DNA of 64,000 nt. It comes from CAVVIG01 sp050249955. GTDB taxonomy: Bacteria > Acidobacteriota > Vicinamibacteria > Vicinamibacterales > CAVVIG01. The notes beneath the pieces are model-generated. The model ran no database searches and was not told the DNA's origin. It worked only from the letters and a program-made list of their open reading frames with translations. The translations under genes were made by a program, and so were the position numbers. Positions 18,901-26,534 of this stretch are shown here, in pieces (the first letter of the stretch is position 1; every line of letters starts with the position of its first letter). The stretch is taken from NCBI GenBank assembly GCA_050249955.1, contig JBFWPN010000004.1, positions 310,001-374,000 of the forward strand, written 5' to 3'.

Positions 18901-19031
18901 ATGTGACGAACAGCAACTGGGCCTACACGCGGAACTCCACGTTCTCCACCGCGGCAACCTCGGCCTGGCTGCGTCCGACCAACGCACTGCAGTCCCGCTT
19001 CTTCAAGGTGGGCGCGCAGATCACGTTCTAG
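15930..19031 (+). CDS. Oar-like TonB-dependent outer-membrane receptor
   Basis: A 1033-residue outer-membrane protein. ATG 15930 is chosen because GGAGGAG lies 10 bases upstream. A signal peptide ends at ALAAAQQ. An N-terminal carboxypeptidase-regulatory-like beta-sandwich follows (about residues 28-110, with GTVRDTSGAVLPGVTVEV and GKYSIVQLRPGTYSVVFTLPGF), then a plug-like region (about 115-240) and a long beta-barrel ending in aromatic Phe (GAQITF). This is the Oar/RagA-like layout that dominates acidobacterial genomes. It is thought to import oligosaccharides, peptides or other large ligands. No SusD-like partner is next to it, and the ligand is unknown. Confidence 0.85.
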   Translation: MTLVTRIASALLVLALPALAAAQQGSTISGTVRDTSGAVLPGVTVEVSSPALIEKTRSATTDGEGKYSIVQLRPGTYSVVFTLPGFSTVKRENLELTSDFTATVNADMRVGGVEETITVAAESPVVDVQSITQRTVMTRDVLDSVPTGRNIQAVGIMIPGTSIAAGGGGALSRDVGGSGGMQQSPLQFRGSGDTVQTIEGIRLNNLCAQGAYSGVYWNDGSFQELSYVTGADSAEMGQGGMRVNMVPKDGGNRFSGSIFGNWAGESWTANNLRSNLAGDLTYNRNNRLSNVGNIQKVWDLNPSVGGPILKDKIWFNYTFRSWGVYKYVADSYFDANPSPFVYTADTSRPGLDDGYIFSNVGRIAAQATSKDKVSVYFDKQQKYRNHWGISATVPPEAAGVQVTPSNYVGVAKWTRTQSSRLLLEGGFGIYNQNYTELYQESVTGVAPTEFNLDAIRNARVYTVLDQSNGRIANAWNAPQTSFSTLRTWMGAASYVTGSHSFRFGASITEGDWRRIRAFAGDASAVTYNAGVPVQVTLQLPWDRRNGIKADTGMFAQDRWQLGRVTLNLGVRYDWFIGETQKSEVLPSRNSAGFVFDTCADGINNPAAGCVGRVQDWKDISPRVGFSWDVFGNGRTAIKASAARYVAGQTIAVADDINPVSALSLSDTRPWRDLDGNGLPYDAAGNFQFNELSNSTATPTFGRRVSTTRYDPAVLNGWFQRAYNVEYTFAAQHQLMDRMSINGGWYRRSFGNVTFTDDQRFNLASYDGPFCMNAPANANLPDGGGYQVCGIYNLKPSVFAQNLPADNLVTFADPYGYKNVYQGVDMNIDWRLPRGAFVRGGLNMQTRSFNNCGLIEAAGPDAVAGTTFLGTEEYPADGSRYCDRTYPFRPDAKLMGSYTLPLDIQFSATYQFTRGIQNGGAGPSLQANWAVTNAVINPFIGSNWTGAASRTVQLMREGLDYGKDNLNQIDLRASKRFTMGRTRVRVDLDLYNVTNSNWAYTRNSTFSTAATSAWLRPTNALQSRFFKVGAQITF

Positions 19032-19108
19032 GGCGTCACCGAGAGAAGGCCCGGCGTCAGCCAGGCCAGGTGGTCCGCCTCACGGCGGCCACGGCAGATC
19101 AGCGCATG

Positions 19109-19144
19109 ACGGCGGCAGTTCCCCACGGGAGCTGCCGCCGTTTG
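19109..19144 (+). terminator. Strong intrinsic terminator-like hairpin
   Basis: A perfect 10-base-pair outer stem (19109-19118 with 19132-19141) continues inward with one T-G pair and TCCC/GGGA. It is followed by TTT. It lies about 80 bases downstream of the Oar-like receptor stop. Confidence 0.7.
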
Positions 19145-19207
19145 CCTTGTACGGCGCAGGGCGCGCCACGGCTCTGGTAGGCTGATGCGCAGGAGCTGCG
19201 CATCGCC

Positions 19208-20440
19208 GTGTCGACCCTTCCCCACGTAGCCACTACCGACGTCATCCGCCAGGCGTTTCCGGCGCTGGCGCGCACCCACAACGGCTTCCCCGTGGCCTAC
19301 TTCGACGGACCCGGCGGCACGCAGGTGCCCCAGGCCGTGGCCGACGCCGTGCGCGACTATCTGCTGCACCACAACGCGAACACCCACTGGGCCTATCCCA
19401 CGTCGGCCGAGACCGATGCGCTGATCGCCTCCGCACGAGAGGCGCTTGCCGACTTCCTGCACTGCGACCACGACGAGGTTTCGTTCGGCGCCAACATGAC
19501 CACGATCACCTTTCACGTGGCCCGCGCCATCGGGCGCACGCTGCAGGCTGGTGACGAGATCGTGGTCACGGAACTGGACCATCACGCCAACGTCGCCCCG
19601 TGGCAGGCGCTCGCCCGTGAACGGGGCGTGGTCCTGCGTATGGTCCCCATGGTCCCGGCATCCGGACAGCTGGACTGGGACCAGTTCGAGCGGGCGATCA
19701 CCGCGCGCACGAAGGTGGTGGCCGTGGGCGCCGCGTCGAACATGCTCGGCACCATTCTCGACGTGCGCAGGGCCGCCCGGCTGGCGCACGCGGTGGGAGC
19801 CATCTGTTTCGTCGACGCGGTCCACTACGCGCCACACCACCTCGTGGACGTCCGCACCCTCGAGTGCGACCTGCTGGCCTGCTCGGCGTACAAGTTCTAC
19901 GGTCCCCACGTTGGCATCCTCTACGGCAGCCGCGACCTGCTCGCCCGGCTCGACGTTCCGAAGCTCGAACCCGCGCCCGACGACGTACCCGACCGGCTGG
20001 AAACCGGCACCCAGAACCACGAAGGGATCGTGGGGGCCGCGGCAGCGGTGGAGTTCCTGGCGGCGCTGAGCCAGGGACCGACGCGTCGCGCCCGCCTCGA
20101 GCAGACGATGAACGCGCTGCACGAGCGGGGCGCCGCCCTCGTCCAGGCGCTGTGGGACGGCCTGCACGCCATCCCGGGCGTTCGCGTCTTCGGTCCGGGG
20201 CCGGTGGAGGCCCGAACGTCCACCGTCGTCTTCACCGTCCCTGGCCACCCTTCGGAAGCGGCGACGCGGCGGCTCGCGGAGGAGGGAGTCTTCACCTCGC
20301 ACGGCCACTTCTACGCGCTCACGGCCGCCAGGCGGCTGGGACTGGAACACGAGGGCCTGGTCCGGGCCGGCTGTGCCTGCTACACCACCGAGGACGAGGT
20401 GCAGCGGCTACTCGACGGCGTACGTCGGCTGGCCGGCTAG
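19208..20440 (+). CDS. Cysteine-desulfurase-like aminotransferase class V enzyme
   Basis: A 410-residue PLP enzyme of fold type I. The cofactor Lys is Lys229 in CSAYKFYGPHVG, with Asp203 and His206 (FVDAVHYAPH) for the pyridine ring and aldimine, and the conserved GGTQVPQAV segment near the N terminus. The overall pattern fits the cysteine-desulfurase-like subgroup, which is distinct from NifS/IscS in its C-terminal part and in lacking the classic Cys-containing mobile loop. The only candidate Cys residues there are in AGCACYTTEDE. There is no Isc/Suf gene nearby, so a role in sulfur transfer is an inference. The start is the GTG at 19208, with TAGGCT (19178-19183) as a possible -10. Confidence 0.8.
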   Translation: MSTLPHVATTDVIRQAFPALARTHNGFPVAYFDGPGGTQVPQAVADAVRDYLLHHNANTHWAYPTSAETDALIASAREALADFLHCDHDEVSFGANMTTITFHVARAIGRTLQAGDEIVVTELDHHANVAPWQALARERGVVLRMVPMVPASGQLDWDQFERAITARTKVVAVGAASNMLGTILDVRRAARLAHAVGAICFVDAVHYAPHHLVDVRTLECDLLACSAYKFYGPHVGILYGSRDLLARLDVPKLEPAPDDVPDRLETGTQNHEGIVGAAAAVEFLAALSQGPTRRARLEQTMNALHERGAALVQALWDGLHAIPGVRVFGPGPVEARTSTVVFTVPGHPSEAATRRLAEEGVFTSHGHFYALTAARRLGLEHEGLVRAGCACYTTEDEVQRLLDGVRRLAG

Positions 20441-20457
20441 CGCACCGGACCATGGGT

Positions 20458-20463
20458 CATAAT
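20458..20463 (+). promoter_or_regulatory. -10-like CATAAT, probable leaderless start
   Basis: CATAAT lies 8 bases before ATG 20472, with only GC-rich sequence and no ribosome binding site between. It is placed just after the stop of the PLP-enzyme gene. Confidence 0.35.
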
Positions 20464-20471
20464 GGGCGGGC

Positions 20472-20963
20472 ATGCCCGTCGAGGTAGACCAGCTGATGCG
20501 CCAGATCGAAGACGATGTGCGCCACCTGCGGCGCAAGCGTCTGCTGGCACGCGGGGGAGCGGACGAGTACCGCAACCCGGCGCTCTATTCAGCCGTGGAC
20601 GACGTCCTGCGACGGGCCATCGACGCCAGGCAGCACGATGCGCTGCTGCTGCCCGACTTCCTCACCAGTGACGCCGACTGGGATCTCTCACTGCACCTGA
20701 AGTACGCGAGCCACCGCCCCGCGATCGGCCGCGCCCTGATTGGCATCAAGCGGAAGGTGCTCCTGCCGCTGATGCGCTGGCTGTACGAGTACAGCCTCGA
20801 GAACTTCCGTCGCCAGCGCCGGATCAACACCGTGCTGTTCGCCTGCATCGAGGAACTGGCGATCGAGAACGCGCGCCTCCGCCTCGCGATCGGCGACGTG
20901 GCACGCCAGGGCACCGATGCCGCCGCGAGCGGGCAGCCGCCCGCGGCGGCGCCAGGCGCCTGA
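20472..20963 (+). CDS. Conserved helical protein upstream of glycosyltransferase
   Basis: A 163-residue, mostly helical protein without signal peptide. The C-terminal half contains KVLLPLMRWLYEYSLENFRRQRRINTVLFACIEELAIENARLR, a segment found at the N terminus or beside many bacterial glycosyltransferases and methyltransferases of surface-polysaccharide clusters. It probably forms a helical bundle or coiled coil. The final 20 residues are Ala/Pro/Gly-rich. It sits 40 bases before the GT4 gene, which supports a joint role in glycan assembly, but no reaction can be assigned. Confidence 0.6.
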   Translation: MPVEVDQLMRQIEDDVRHLRRKRLLARGGADEYRNPALYSAVDDVLRRAIDARQHDALLLPDFLTSDADWDLSLHLKYASHRPAIGRALIGIKRKVLLPLMRWLYEYSLENFRRQRRINTVLFACIEELAIENARLRLAIGDVARQGTDAAASGQPPAAAPGA

Positions 20964-21002
20964 GCACTGCCGACCCCGACACGTGCCCCCACCGCCGCCA
21001 TC

Positions 21003-22175
21003 ATGAAGCTCGCCTGTGTCGTCCATCGCTTCGGCGCCGACATCGCCGGTGGTTCGGAGGCCCACTGCCGCCACGTGGCGGAGCACCTGGCCGCCGGACA
21101 CGACGTCACGGTCCTCACGTCGTGCGCGCGCGACCACATCTCGTGGCGCAACGAGTACGAGGAGGGGACCTCCACGCTCGGCCGCCTCACCGTGCGGCGG
21201 TTCCGTGTGGCGCGTGAGCGATCGCTCCACCGCTTCGCCGAGATCAGCGAACTGGCCTTCAGCGGCGTCGCTGGTGACGACGTGCAGGAGGAGTGGTTCC
21301 GTGAGAACGGTCCCGACCTCCCGGGGCTGCTCGAACATCTCCGTCGGCACGGGGCCGACTACGACGTCATCCTGTTCTGGGCCTTCCGCTACGCCGAGGT
21401 CTACTTCGGGCTTCCGCTGGTTCGCGACCGTGCCGTGCTGGTGCCCACGGCGGAAGACGACCCGGTGATCCGCATGTCGGTCCTGGACCGGTTCTTCCCG
21501 CAGGCGGCCGGCTGCATCTTCCTCACGCCCGAGGAGCAGGAACTGGTGGAGCGCCGCGTTGCAGGTCCGCCGCCTCCCTCGTGCATCATCGGGTCGGGGC
21601 TCGACCCGGCCTCGCCGGCCACGCCACGCGATCTGTCCACGATCGGCGTGCGCGATCCGTTCATCCTCTACCTGGGCCGTATCGACCCGAACAAGGGGTG
21701 CGCGGATCTGCTGCAGCACTTCATCCGGTTCAAGGCCGAGCACGGGGGACCGGTGCAGCTCGTGATGGCCGGCCCGGCCAGCATGCCGCTGCCCTCGCAC
21801 CCCGACATCCGGTATCTCGGGTTCGTGGACGAGCCGACCCGTGATGCGCTCCTCGAGCAGGCGGTGCTCCTGGCGATGCCCTCGCGCTACGAGAGCCTCA
21901 GCCTCGTGCTGCTGGAGGCGTGGAATCACGCGCTGCCGGCGGTGGTGAACGGCCACTGTGCGGTGCTGAAGGGGCAGGCCCGCCGCGCGAACGGCGCGCT
22001 CTACTACCGGAACTTCGACGAGTTCGCCCGGTGCGTGGCGGTGCTGCTCGACCGGCGCGATGTTGCGTCGCAGCTCGGGCAGCAGGGGCTCGCCTACGTC
22101 GAACGCGAGTACCGGTGGCCCACGGTCGTGGCCAAGGTGAACGCGCTGCTCGCGCAGGTCCGCCTGTCGGCTTGA
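21003..22175 (+). CDS. Family 4 (GT-B) glycosyltransferase
   Basis: A 390-residue enzyme with the GT-B fold. The N-terminal domain begins MKLACVVHRFGADIAGGSEAHCRHVAEHL, with the Gly-rich loop typical of GT4. The C-terminal nucleotide-sugar domain begins ILYLGRIDPNKG and carries the E-x7-E signature as PSRYESLSLVLLEAWNHALP. It transfers a sugar from an activated nucleotide donor, retaining configuration. Donor and acceptor are unknown. It may use a product of the epimerase at 6.7 kb, though the two are not clustered. A new promoter begins inside its last codons. Confidence 0.85.
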   Translation: MKLACVVHRFGADIAGGSEAHCRHVAEHLAAGHDVTVLTSCARDHISWRNEYEEGTSTLGRLTVRRFRVARERSLHRFAEISELAFSGVAGDDVQEEWFRENGPDLPGLLEHLRRHGADYDVILFWAFRYAEVYFGLPLVRDRAVLVPTAEDDPVIRMSVLDRFFPQAAGCIFLTPEEQELVERRVAGPPPPSCIIGSGLDPASPATPRDLSTIGVRDPFILYLGRIDPNKGCADLLQHFIRFKAEHGGPVQLVMAGPASMPLPSHPDIRYLGFVDEPTRDALLEQAVLLAMPSRYESLSLVLLEAWNHALPAVVNGHCAVLKGQARRANGALYYRNFDEFARCVAVLLDRRDVASQLGQQGLAYVEREYRWPTVVAKVNALLAQVRLSA

Positions 22176-22199
22176 CACGCTGTTTTTATCCCGTATAGT
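22172..22199 (+). promoter_or_regulatory. Near-consensus sigma-70 promoter TTGACA-16-TATAGT
   Basis: TTGACA (22172-22177) and TATAGT (22194-22199) are separated by 16 bases. This is the best promoter in the window. The -35 box overlaps the stop codon of the glycosyltransferase gene. Transcription should begin near 22206, giving a short leader with GGAAGGGG before the ATG at 22224 and driving the three-gene operon to 24744. Confidence 0.75.
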
Positions 22200-22223
22200 C
22201 CTCCGCGGAAGGGGTTTGGGTTG

Positions 22224-23096
22224 ATGCGACAAGGGATCCGCTCTCTGTTGACGGCTGCCGCCGGCGCTGCGCTGGCCACGTTCGTTTCCATCTCGGTGAC
22301 GCCGCTGTCCGGCCAGCAGGCGCCGGGGTATCGGGCGCCCAGGGGGGCGGACGGGCATCCGGACCTGAACGGCATCTGGCAGTCGCTGAACGAGGCGAAC
22401 TGGGATCTCGAGATGCACATGGCGAGGCCGGCGCTCCAGACCCGTCCCGGACCCTACGGTCCCGTGCCGGCGCCTCCGGTCCTCGCGTTCGGTGCGGTCG
22501 GCTCCGTGCCTCCAGGAGTTGGGGTCGTCGAGGGGGGCGAGATCCCCTACAAGCCGGAGGCGCTCGCGCAGCGCAACAAGAACCGCGAGAACTGGGTGAA
22601 CGCCGACCCCGAGATCAAGTGCTACCTGCCGGGTGTGCCGCGGGCGAACTACATGCCGCAGCCCTTCCAGATCTTCCAGAGCAGCAAGGCCATCTTCTTC
22701 GCGTACCAGTACGCGGGTGCGGTGCGGAACATCTACCTGAAGGATCCCGGTCCCGCACCGGTCGATTCGTGGATGGGGCAGTCGGTCGGCCGCTGGGAAG
22801 GCGACACGCTGGTGATCGACGTGACCGGCATGAATGCCGACACGTGGTTCGACCGGGCGGGCAACTGGCACACCGAGCAGCTCCACGTGGTGGAGCGCTA
22901 CACGCGCACCGCGCCCGACGTGATCACCTATGAGGCGACCATCGAAGACCCGAACGTCTTCACGCGCCCCTGGAAGATCTCGATGCCGCTCTACCGGCGG
23001 CTCGACAAGGGGGTCCAGCTGATGGACTTCAAGTGCGTGGAGTTCGTCGAGGAGCTGATGTACGGCCAGTGGCGGAAGAACCCGCTTCCCCGATAG
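22224..23096 (+). CDS. Exported protein of unknown function, GxWEGDTLV family (first copy)
   Basis: A 290-residue protein with a signal peptide (about residues 1-32, ending LSGQQ). The mature part begins with a DGHPDLNGIWQS segment, and the core motif is SVGRWEGDTLVIDVTGMNADTWFDRAGN, followed by LHVVERYTRT and EATIEDPNVFTRPW. This family is very common in Acidobacteria and usually occurs in multiple copies next to DUF6152-type proteins, as here. No catalytic residues are established. The next gene encodes a longer relative with the same motifs, so the two are paralogues. The start is the ATG at 22224. Confidence 0.7.
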   Translation: MRQGIRSLLTAAAGAALATFVSISVTPLSGQQAPGYRAPRGADGHPDLNGIWQSLNEANWDLEMHMARPALQTRPGPYGPVPAPPVLAFGAVGSVPPGVGVVEGGEIPYKPEALAQRNKNRENWVNADPEIKCYLPGVPRANYMPQPFQIFQSSKAIFFAYQYAGAVRNIYLKDPGPAPVDSWMGQSVGRWEGDTLVIDVTGMNADTWFDRAGNWHTEQLHVVERYTRTAPDVITYEATIEDPNVFTRPWKISMPLYRRLDKGVQLMDFKCVEFVEELMYGQWRKNPLPR

Positions 23097-23115
23097 CACG
23101 CGAGGGAGGAGCTCC

Positions 23116-24252
23116 ATGAGCCCCAGCGCCGGGACCCGCGGCACACGTCGACGCCTTCCTGCGGCTGGCCTTGCGCTGCTGCTGGCCGGCGTGGCCCTGT
23201 GGCAGGCGCCAGCCGGGGGCCAGCAGCCCGCACGCCGGGCCGCCACCGGACCCGACTCCGTACCGCGGATGCCGGACGGCAAGCCCGACCTGCAGGGCAC
23301 CTACGACCTCGCCACGATGACGCCGGTGGACAGGCCCGCCGTATACAAGGACCGCGCCTCGATTCCGCTCGAGGAGGCACGTCGGCTGGAGTCTGCCTCG
23401 AAGGCGCGCACCGAGCAGGCACTCCGTCCCGACTCGGGCGACCGCAGCGCGCCACCGGTGGGTGGCGACGGCTCGACCGGCGCTGCCGGCGGCGTGGGCG
23501 GGTACAACGCCTTCTGGATCGACCGCGGCGACGCCTTCACCGTGATCGACGGCCAGGCCCGCACCTCGATCGTCGTCGACCCGCCGGATGGGCGGGTGCC
23601 TCGGCCCACGGCCGCGGCCATGGCGCGGATGGCGCAGCAGCGGAGCCAGCCGACCTCCGACCAGGCCGAGAATGCGGGCGGTGACGTCGGTCTCGAGAAC
23701 GCGCCGGGCGCCTACGACGACCCCGAGCGGCGTCCGCTGGCCGAGCGGTGCCTCCTGGGCTTCGGCTCCACGTCGGGGCCGCCCGCGCTGCCGAACTATT
23801 TCTACAACAACCTCCACCAGATCGTGCAGGGCAAGAACTCGGTGATGATCCTCACCGAGATGAACCACGACGTGCGCGTGGTCCGCCTGAACTCGACGCA
23901 CGCCCCGTCGCACGTCCGCAGCTGGCTGGGCGACTCGATCGGCTGGTGGGAGGGCGATACGCTGGTCGTGGAGACGACGAACTTCACCGACAAGACGCGG
24001 TTTCGCGGCTCCACGGGGAGGCTGAAGGTCACCGAGCGGTTCTCGCGCCTCGATGGACGGACGCTGCTGTACCGCTTCACGGTCGAGGATCCCGACACCT
24101 GGGCGCGGCCCTGGACCGGGGAGTACACGTGGCCGGCCACCGACGACCGGCTCTACGAGTACGCCTGCCACGAGGCCAATTACGCCCTCGGCAACATCCT
24201 GCGCGGCGCGCGGCAGCGGGAAGCCGACGCAAAGAAGGGCTCGAGCCGGTAG
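23116..24252 (+). CDS. Exported protein of unknown function, GxWEGDTLV family (second copy)
   Basis: A 378-residue paralogue of the preceding protein. It has a signal peptide (about residues 12-38), then MPDGKPDLQGTYDL matching the DLNGIW element, a family-specific middle region, and DSIGWWEGDTLVVETTNFTDKTRFRGSTG followed by LKVTERFSR and VEDPDTWARPW. It is longer mainly because of a Gly/Ser/Ala-rich insertion around residues 115-135. The same family often carries the pair of motifs EGDTLV and VTERF, suggesting a conserved beta-rich fold. The gene lies 19 bases after its neighbour, with GGGAGGAG before the ATG. Confidence 0.7.
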   Translation: MSPSAGTRGTRRRLPAAGLALLLAGVALWQAPAGGQQPARRAATGPDSVPRMPDGKPDLQGTYDLATMTPVDRPAVYKDRASIPLEEARRLESASKARTEQALRPDSGDRSAPPVGGDGSTGAAGGVGGYNAFWIDRGDAFTVIDGQARTSIVVDPPDGRVPRPTAAAMARMAQQRSQPTSDQAENAGGDVGLENAPGAYDDPERRPLAERCLLGFGSTSGPPALPNYFYNNLHQIVQGKNSVMILTEMNHDVRVVRLNSTHAPSHVRSWLGDSIGWWEGDTLVVETTNFTDKTRFRGSTGRLKVTERFSRLDGRTLLYRFTVEDPDTWARPWTGEYTWPATDDRLYEYACHEANYALGNILRGARQREADAKKGSSR

Positions 24253-24255
24253 AAT
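24250..24255 (+). promoter_or_regulatory. -10-like TAGAAT overlapping a stop codon
   Basis: TAGAAT begins at the TAG stop of the preceding gene and lies 27 bases before ATG 24283. A GGAGGG ribosome binding site lies between. It may give the DUF6152 gene its own transcript within the operon. Confidence 0.35.
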
Positions 24256-24282
24256 AGTCAGCGGAGGGGAGAGGCAACGCGA

Positions 24283-24744
24283 ATGAAGAAGACAGTCTGC
24301 GTCGTGCTCGGAGCGGCGGTGGTAGCCGCCATGGCCGCGGTGCCGCTGGTGGCCCACCACGCGTTCGGCGGCGAGTTCGATCCCAACCGGCCGATCCTGC
24401 TCAGGGGCGCGGTCACCAAGGTCGAGTGGGTGAACCCCCATGCCTGGATTCACCTGGCGGCAAAGGAAGTGACCGTTGCCGGCGAAAAGAAGAGCCTGTC
24501 CGCCCCTGAAGTGTGGGCGGTCGAAGGTGGCACGCCGAACACCCTGCTGCGGCGCGGGATCAACCGCGACTCGCTGAAGGTCGGCACCGAGATCGTGGTC
24601 GACGGGTACCAGACCCGCGATCACTCGCTGCTGCGCGGCAACGGCCGCAACATCACGTTCGTCGACGGCCGGAAGCTGTTCATGGGCTCGTCCGGAACGG
24701 GCGCACCCCGCGACGGCGCCGACCCGACCGAACCGCCGCGCTAG
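24283..24744 (+). CDS. DUF6152-type exported protein
   Basis: A 153-residue exported protein. The signal peptide ends at LVAHH, so the mature protein would start near His-His. The diagnostic HHAFGGEFD segment, then GAVTKVEWVNPHAWIHLAA, and a C-terminal GxxVVDGYQTRDHS segment identify the family. A small OB-like beta-barrel is likely. The paired His at the mature N terminus invites a metal-binding role, but this is unproven. It is the last gene of the operon that starts at 22224 and is followed by a strong terminator. Confidence 0.75.
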   Translation: MKKTVCVVLGAAVVAAMAAVPLVAHHAFGGEFDPNRPILLRGAVTKVEWVNPHAWIHLAAKEVTVAGEKKSLSAPEVWAVEGGTPNTLLRRGINRDSLKVGTEIVVDGYQTRDHSLLRGNGRNITFVDGRKLFMGSSGTGAPRDGADPTEPPR

Positions 24745-24767
24745 CCGCCGCTGGCGCCTGATACACG

Positions 24768-24814
24768 AAGGGCACGAGAACCGGGGCGCGTCCCCCCCGG
24801 GCTCGTGCCCTTTT
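24768..24814 (+). terminator. Rho-independent terminator
   Basis: An 11-base-pair outer stem (24768-24778 with 24802-24812) plus an inner CCGGGG/CCCCGG stem is followed by TTTT. This is a textbook intrinsic terminator closing the 22.2-24.7 kb operon. The rest of the gap to 24919 shows nothing. Confidence 0.85.
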
Positions 24815-24919
24815 CTGTTGACGGTCCATCCGGCAGGCGGACTCTACGCCACTTCGCCGACACGGTGTCGCCCATTGCCGGGATGCAGCGGGACGGCCCG
24901 GATCTCGCCTGGCCGTCTG

Positions 24920-25399
24920 CTAGCCCGAGAAGCCGATCCAGCGGCCTGCCGCCGCCACCACGAACCACAGCGCGATCGAGCTGACCGCGACCATCGCCCG
25001 CGTGCCGGTGCCGACGCGCCCTTCCGCCGAGCGTGCCACCGGGTTGCGTACGGCGTACGCGAACACGATCGCGACTGCCAGCGTGATCATCTTCACCCAG
25101 AAGGGGGTGCTGTAATAGCACTTCACCGCCTCGGAGGCGAACAGCCCGATACCCGAGAGGATGAGGACGATGAGGCCGAGGTTGAAGAAGCGGGAGGCGT
25201 CGGCGGCGAGCTCCGCGGTCGGCCTGTCCTTCAGCCCCAGGTTCAGCATGCGCATGTCGACGAGCAGGGCAGCGCCCCCCATCGTGGCCAGCGCCAGCAG
25301 GTGGACCGACTCGATCACCGCGAACGCCCACACGGACTCGCGCACGGCCCGGCCGAGCCCGGAATCTTCGAAGGTCTGGAAGAGGGGAAGCAGATCCAT
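24920..25399 (-). CDS. Four-helix membrane protein (DUF6644-like), copy B
   Basis: A 159-residue integral membrane protein. Four hydrophobic segments lie roughly at residues 22-45, 68-90, 98-118 and 135-155. The first contains SVWAFAVIESVHLLALATMGGAALLVDMR, whose E..H pair within the membrane is shared with the neighbouring gene and could bind a haem or metal. The family name is given with low confidence. It is downstream of its paralogue by nine bases on the minus strand and so almost certainly co-transcribed. Confidence 0.6.
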   Translation of the reverse strand: MDLLPLFQTFEDSGLGRAVRESVWAFAVIESVHLLALATMGGAALLVDMRMLNLGLKDRPTAELAADASRFFNLGLIVLILSGIGLFASEAVKCYYSTPFWVKMITLAVAIVFAYAVRNPVARSAEGRVGTGTRAMVAVSSIALWFVVAAAGRWIGFSG

Positions 25400-25408
25400 C
25401 GCGTGCTC

Positions 25409-25969
25409 CTATCGCTGCGGGTCGTAGGAGCAGCCGGTGGCAATCTGGACCCACCGCGGCTGCGGCTTGTCGCAGTCGAACCAGTTGTAGGCGATCATCC
25501 GGCCGGTGATGATGACCCCCGCCCACAGTGCGAGCGAGAGGATGCCGGCCAGCCGCGCCCGCGAGGGCGGGTGCTGACTGCGACCCCACGACGCCACGTC
25601 CCTGAAGATGCCGGTGTGGAACAGCAGCGCGTTCACGCCGGCGAGCACGAGGAACACGACCTTCACCCGGAAGAAGATGTTCTGGTAAGAACGCACCGGA
25701 ATCGCGTAAAAGAGCAGCACGCCGGTGATCACCATGATGGCGAACCCGAGGAACATCCACGGCTGGGTGCGCTCGACCACCTCGCCCACCGGTACACGGC
25801 GCAGCGCCAGACCCGTCAATCGCAGGTCCAGCACCATCGTCATGCCGACGAACAGGCACAGCGTGAGCACGTGTACCGACTCGACGAGCGGATACATGAA
25901 GAGCGATTCGTGGAGCGCGATGCTGCCTGATGTGCTCGCGAGCCACTCGCAGAATGGAAGTAGGGACAT
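25409..25969 (-). CDS. Four-helix membrane protein (DUF6644-like), copy A
   Basis: A 186-residue paralogue of the next gene on this strand. It shares the layout of a short amphipathic N terminus, a first membrane helix with FMYPLVESVHVLTLCLFVGMTMVLDLRL, and three later helices, but is extended at the C terminus by MIAYNWFDCDKPQP and ATGCSYDPQR, adding two Cys. The conserved ESVH, a mid-membrane His and a DxR at the end of helix 1 are common to both. The pair may act as a heterodimer. The start faces a cytochrome gene on the plus strand across a 49-base divergent region. Confidence 0.6.
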   Translation of the reverse strand: MSLLPFCEWLASTSGSIALHESLFMYPLVESVHVLTLCLFVGMTMVLDLRLTGLALRRVPVGEVVERTQPWMFLGFAIMVITGVLLFYAIPVRSYQNIFFRVKVVFLVLAGVNALLFHTGIFRDVASWGRSQHPPSRARLAGILSLALWAGVIITGRMIAYNWFDCDKPQPRWVQIATGCSYDPQR

Positions 25970-26000
25970 GGGAATGGGATCCGACTCAGGAGGGCAGAGT

Positions 26001-26006
26001 TATAGC
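26001..26006 (+). promoter_or_regulatory. -10-like TATAGC
   Basis: TATAGC lies 12 bases before GTG 26019 in the short region between divergent genes. It is the best promoter candidate for the cytochrome c'-like gene and supports the late GTG start rather than the ATG codons at 25968 or 25974. Confidence 0.3.
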
Positions 26007-26018
26007 GTCGCGTCTCCG

Positions 26019-26534
26019 GTGAAGTCAACATCCGAGTGGCTCCGCGGAGCCGCGGCGCAGGCCACTGCCGCCGCGCGCAACCGCCTGCGTCGGTCGCTCG
26101 CCCTGTGCCTCGCATTGGTGGCTGCCGGGACGTCGGCAGTGTCCGGGCAATCGGCAGTGCCTGCGCCTCCGCCGCCGACGCAGATGCCGGTGGGCACGAT
26201 GAGCGAGCTGATGGTCACGATCATCTACCCGGCCAGCGATGCCATCTTCTACGTCACCACCCGCACGCCATCGAGCGACGCCGAATGGGTGGCCCTGCAG
26301 GGACAGGCGCTGATGGTCGCCGAGTCGGCCAACCTGCTGATGATGCCGGCACACCGCCGCGATGACGAGCGATGGCTCGCCGACGCGAAATTGATGCGCG
26401 ATGCAGGACAGGCCGCGTTCCGGGCGGCCAAGGCGAAGAACGTACAGGCGCTCGACGAACTGAACGATCAGCTCTACCAGTCGTGTGTCACCTGCCACCT
26501 GCACTACCGACCGAACTACGGGAGGGGCCGATGA
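26019..26534 (+). CDS. Cytochrome c'-like exported protein (copy 1)
   Basis: About 171 residues with an unusually long N-terminal region before the hydrophobic signal core (LALCLALVAAGTSAVSG). The mature part is helical, and the single haem motif sits almost at the C terminus (SCVTCHLHYRPNYG). This arrangement is like the four-helix cytochrome c'/c556 family. The start is uncertain: ATG codons at 25968 and 25974 are also in frame. Its stop overlaps the start of the serine-hydrolase gene as ATGA, indicating translational coupling. A related cytochrome with CTSCHMHY occurs 2 kb downstream. Confidence 0.65.
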   Translation: MKSTSEWLRGAAAQATAAARNRLRRSLALCLALVAAGTSAVSGQSAVPAPPPPTQMPVGTMSELMVTIIYPASDAIFYVTTRTPSSDAEWVALQGQALMVAESANLLMMPAHRRDDERWLADAKLMRDAGQAAFRAAKAKNVQALDELNDQLYQSCVTCHLHYRPNYGRGR

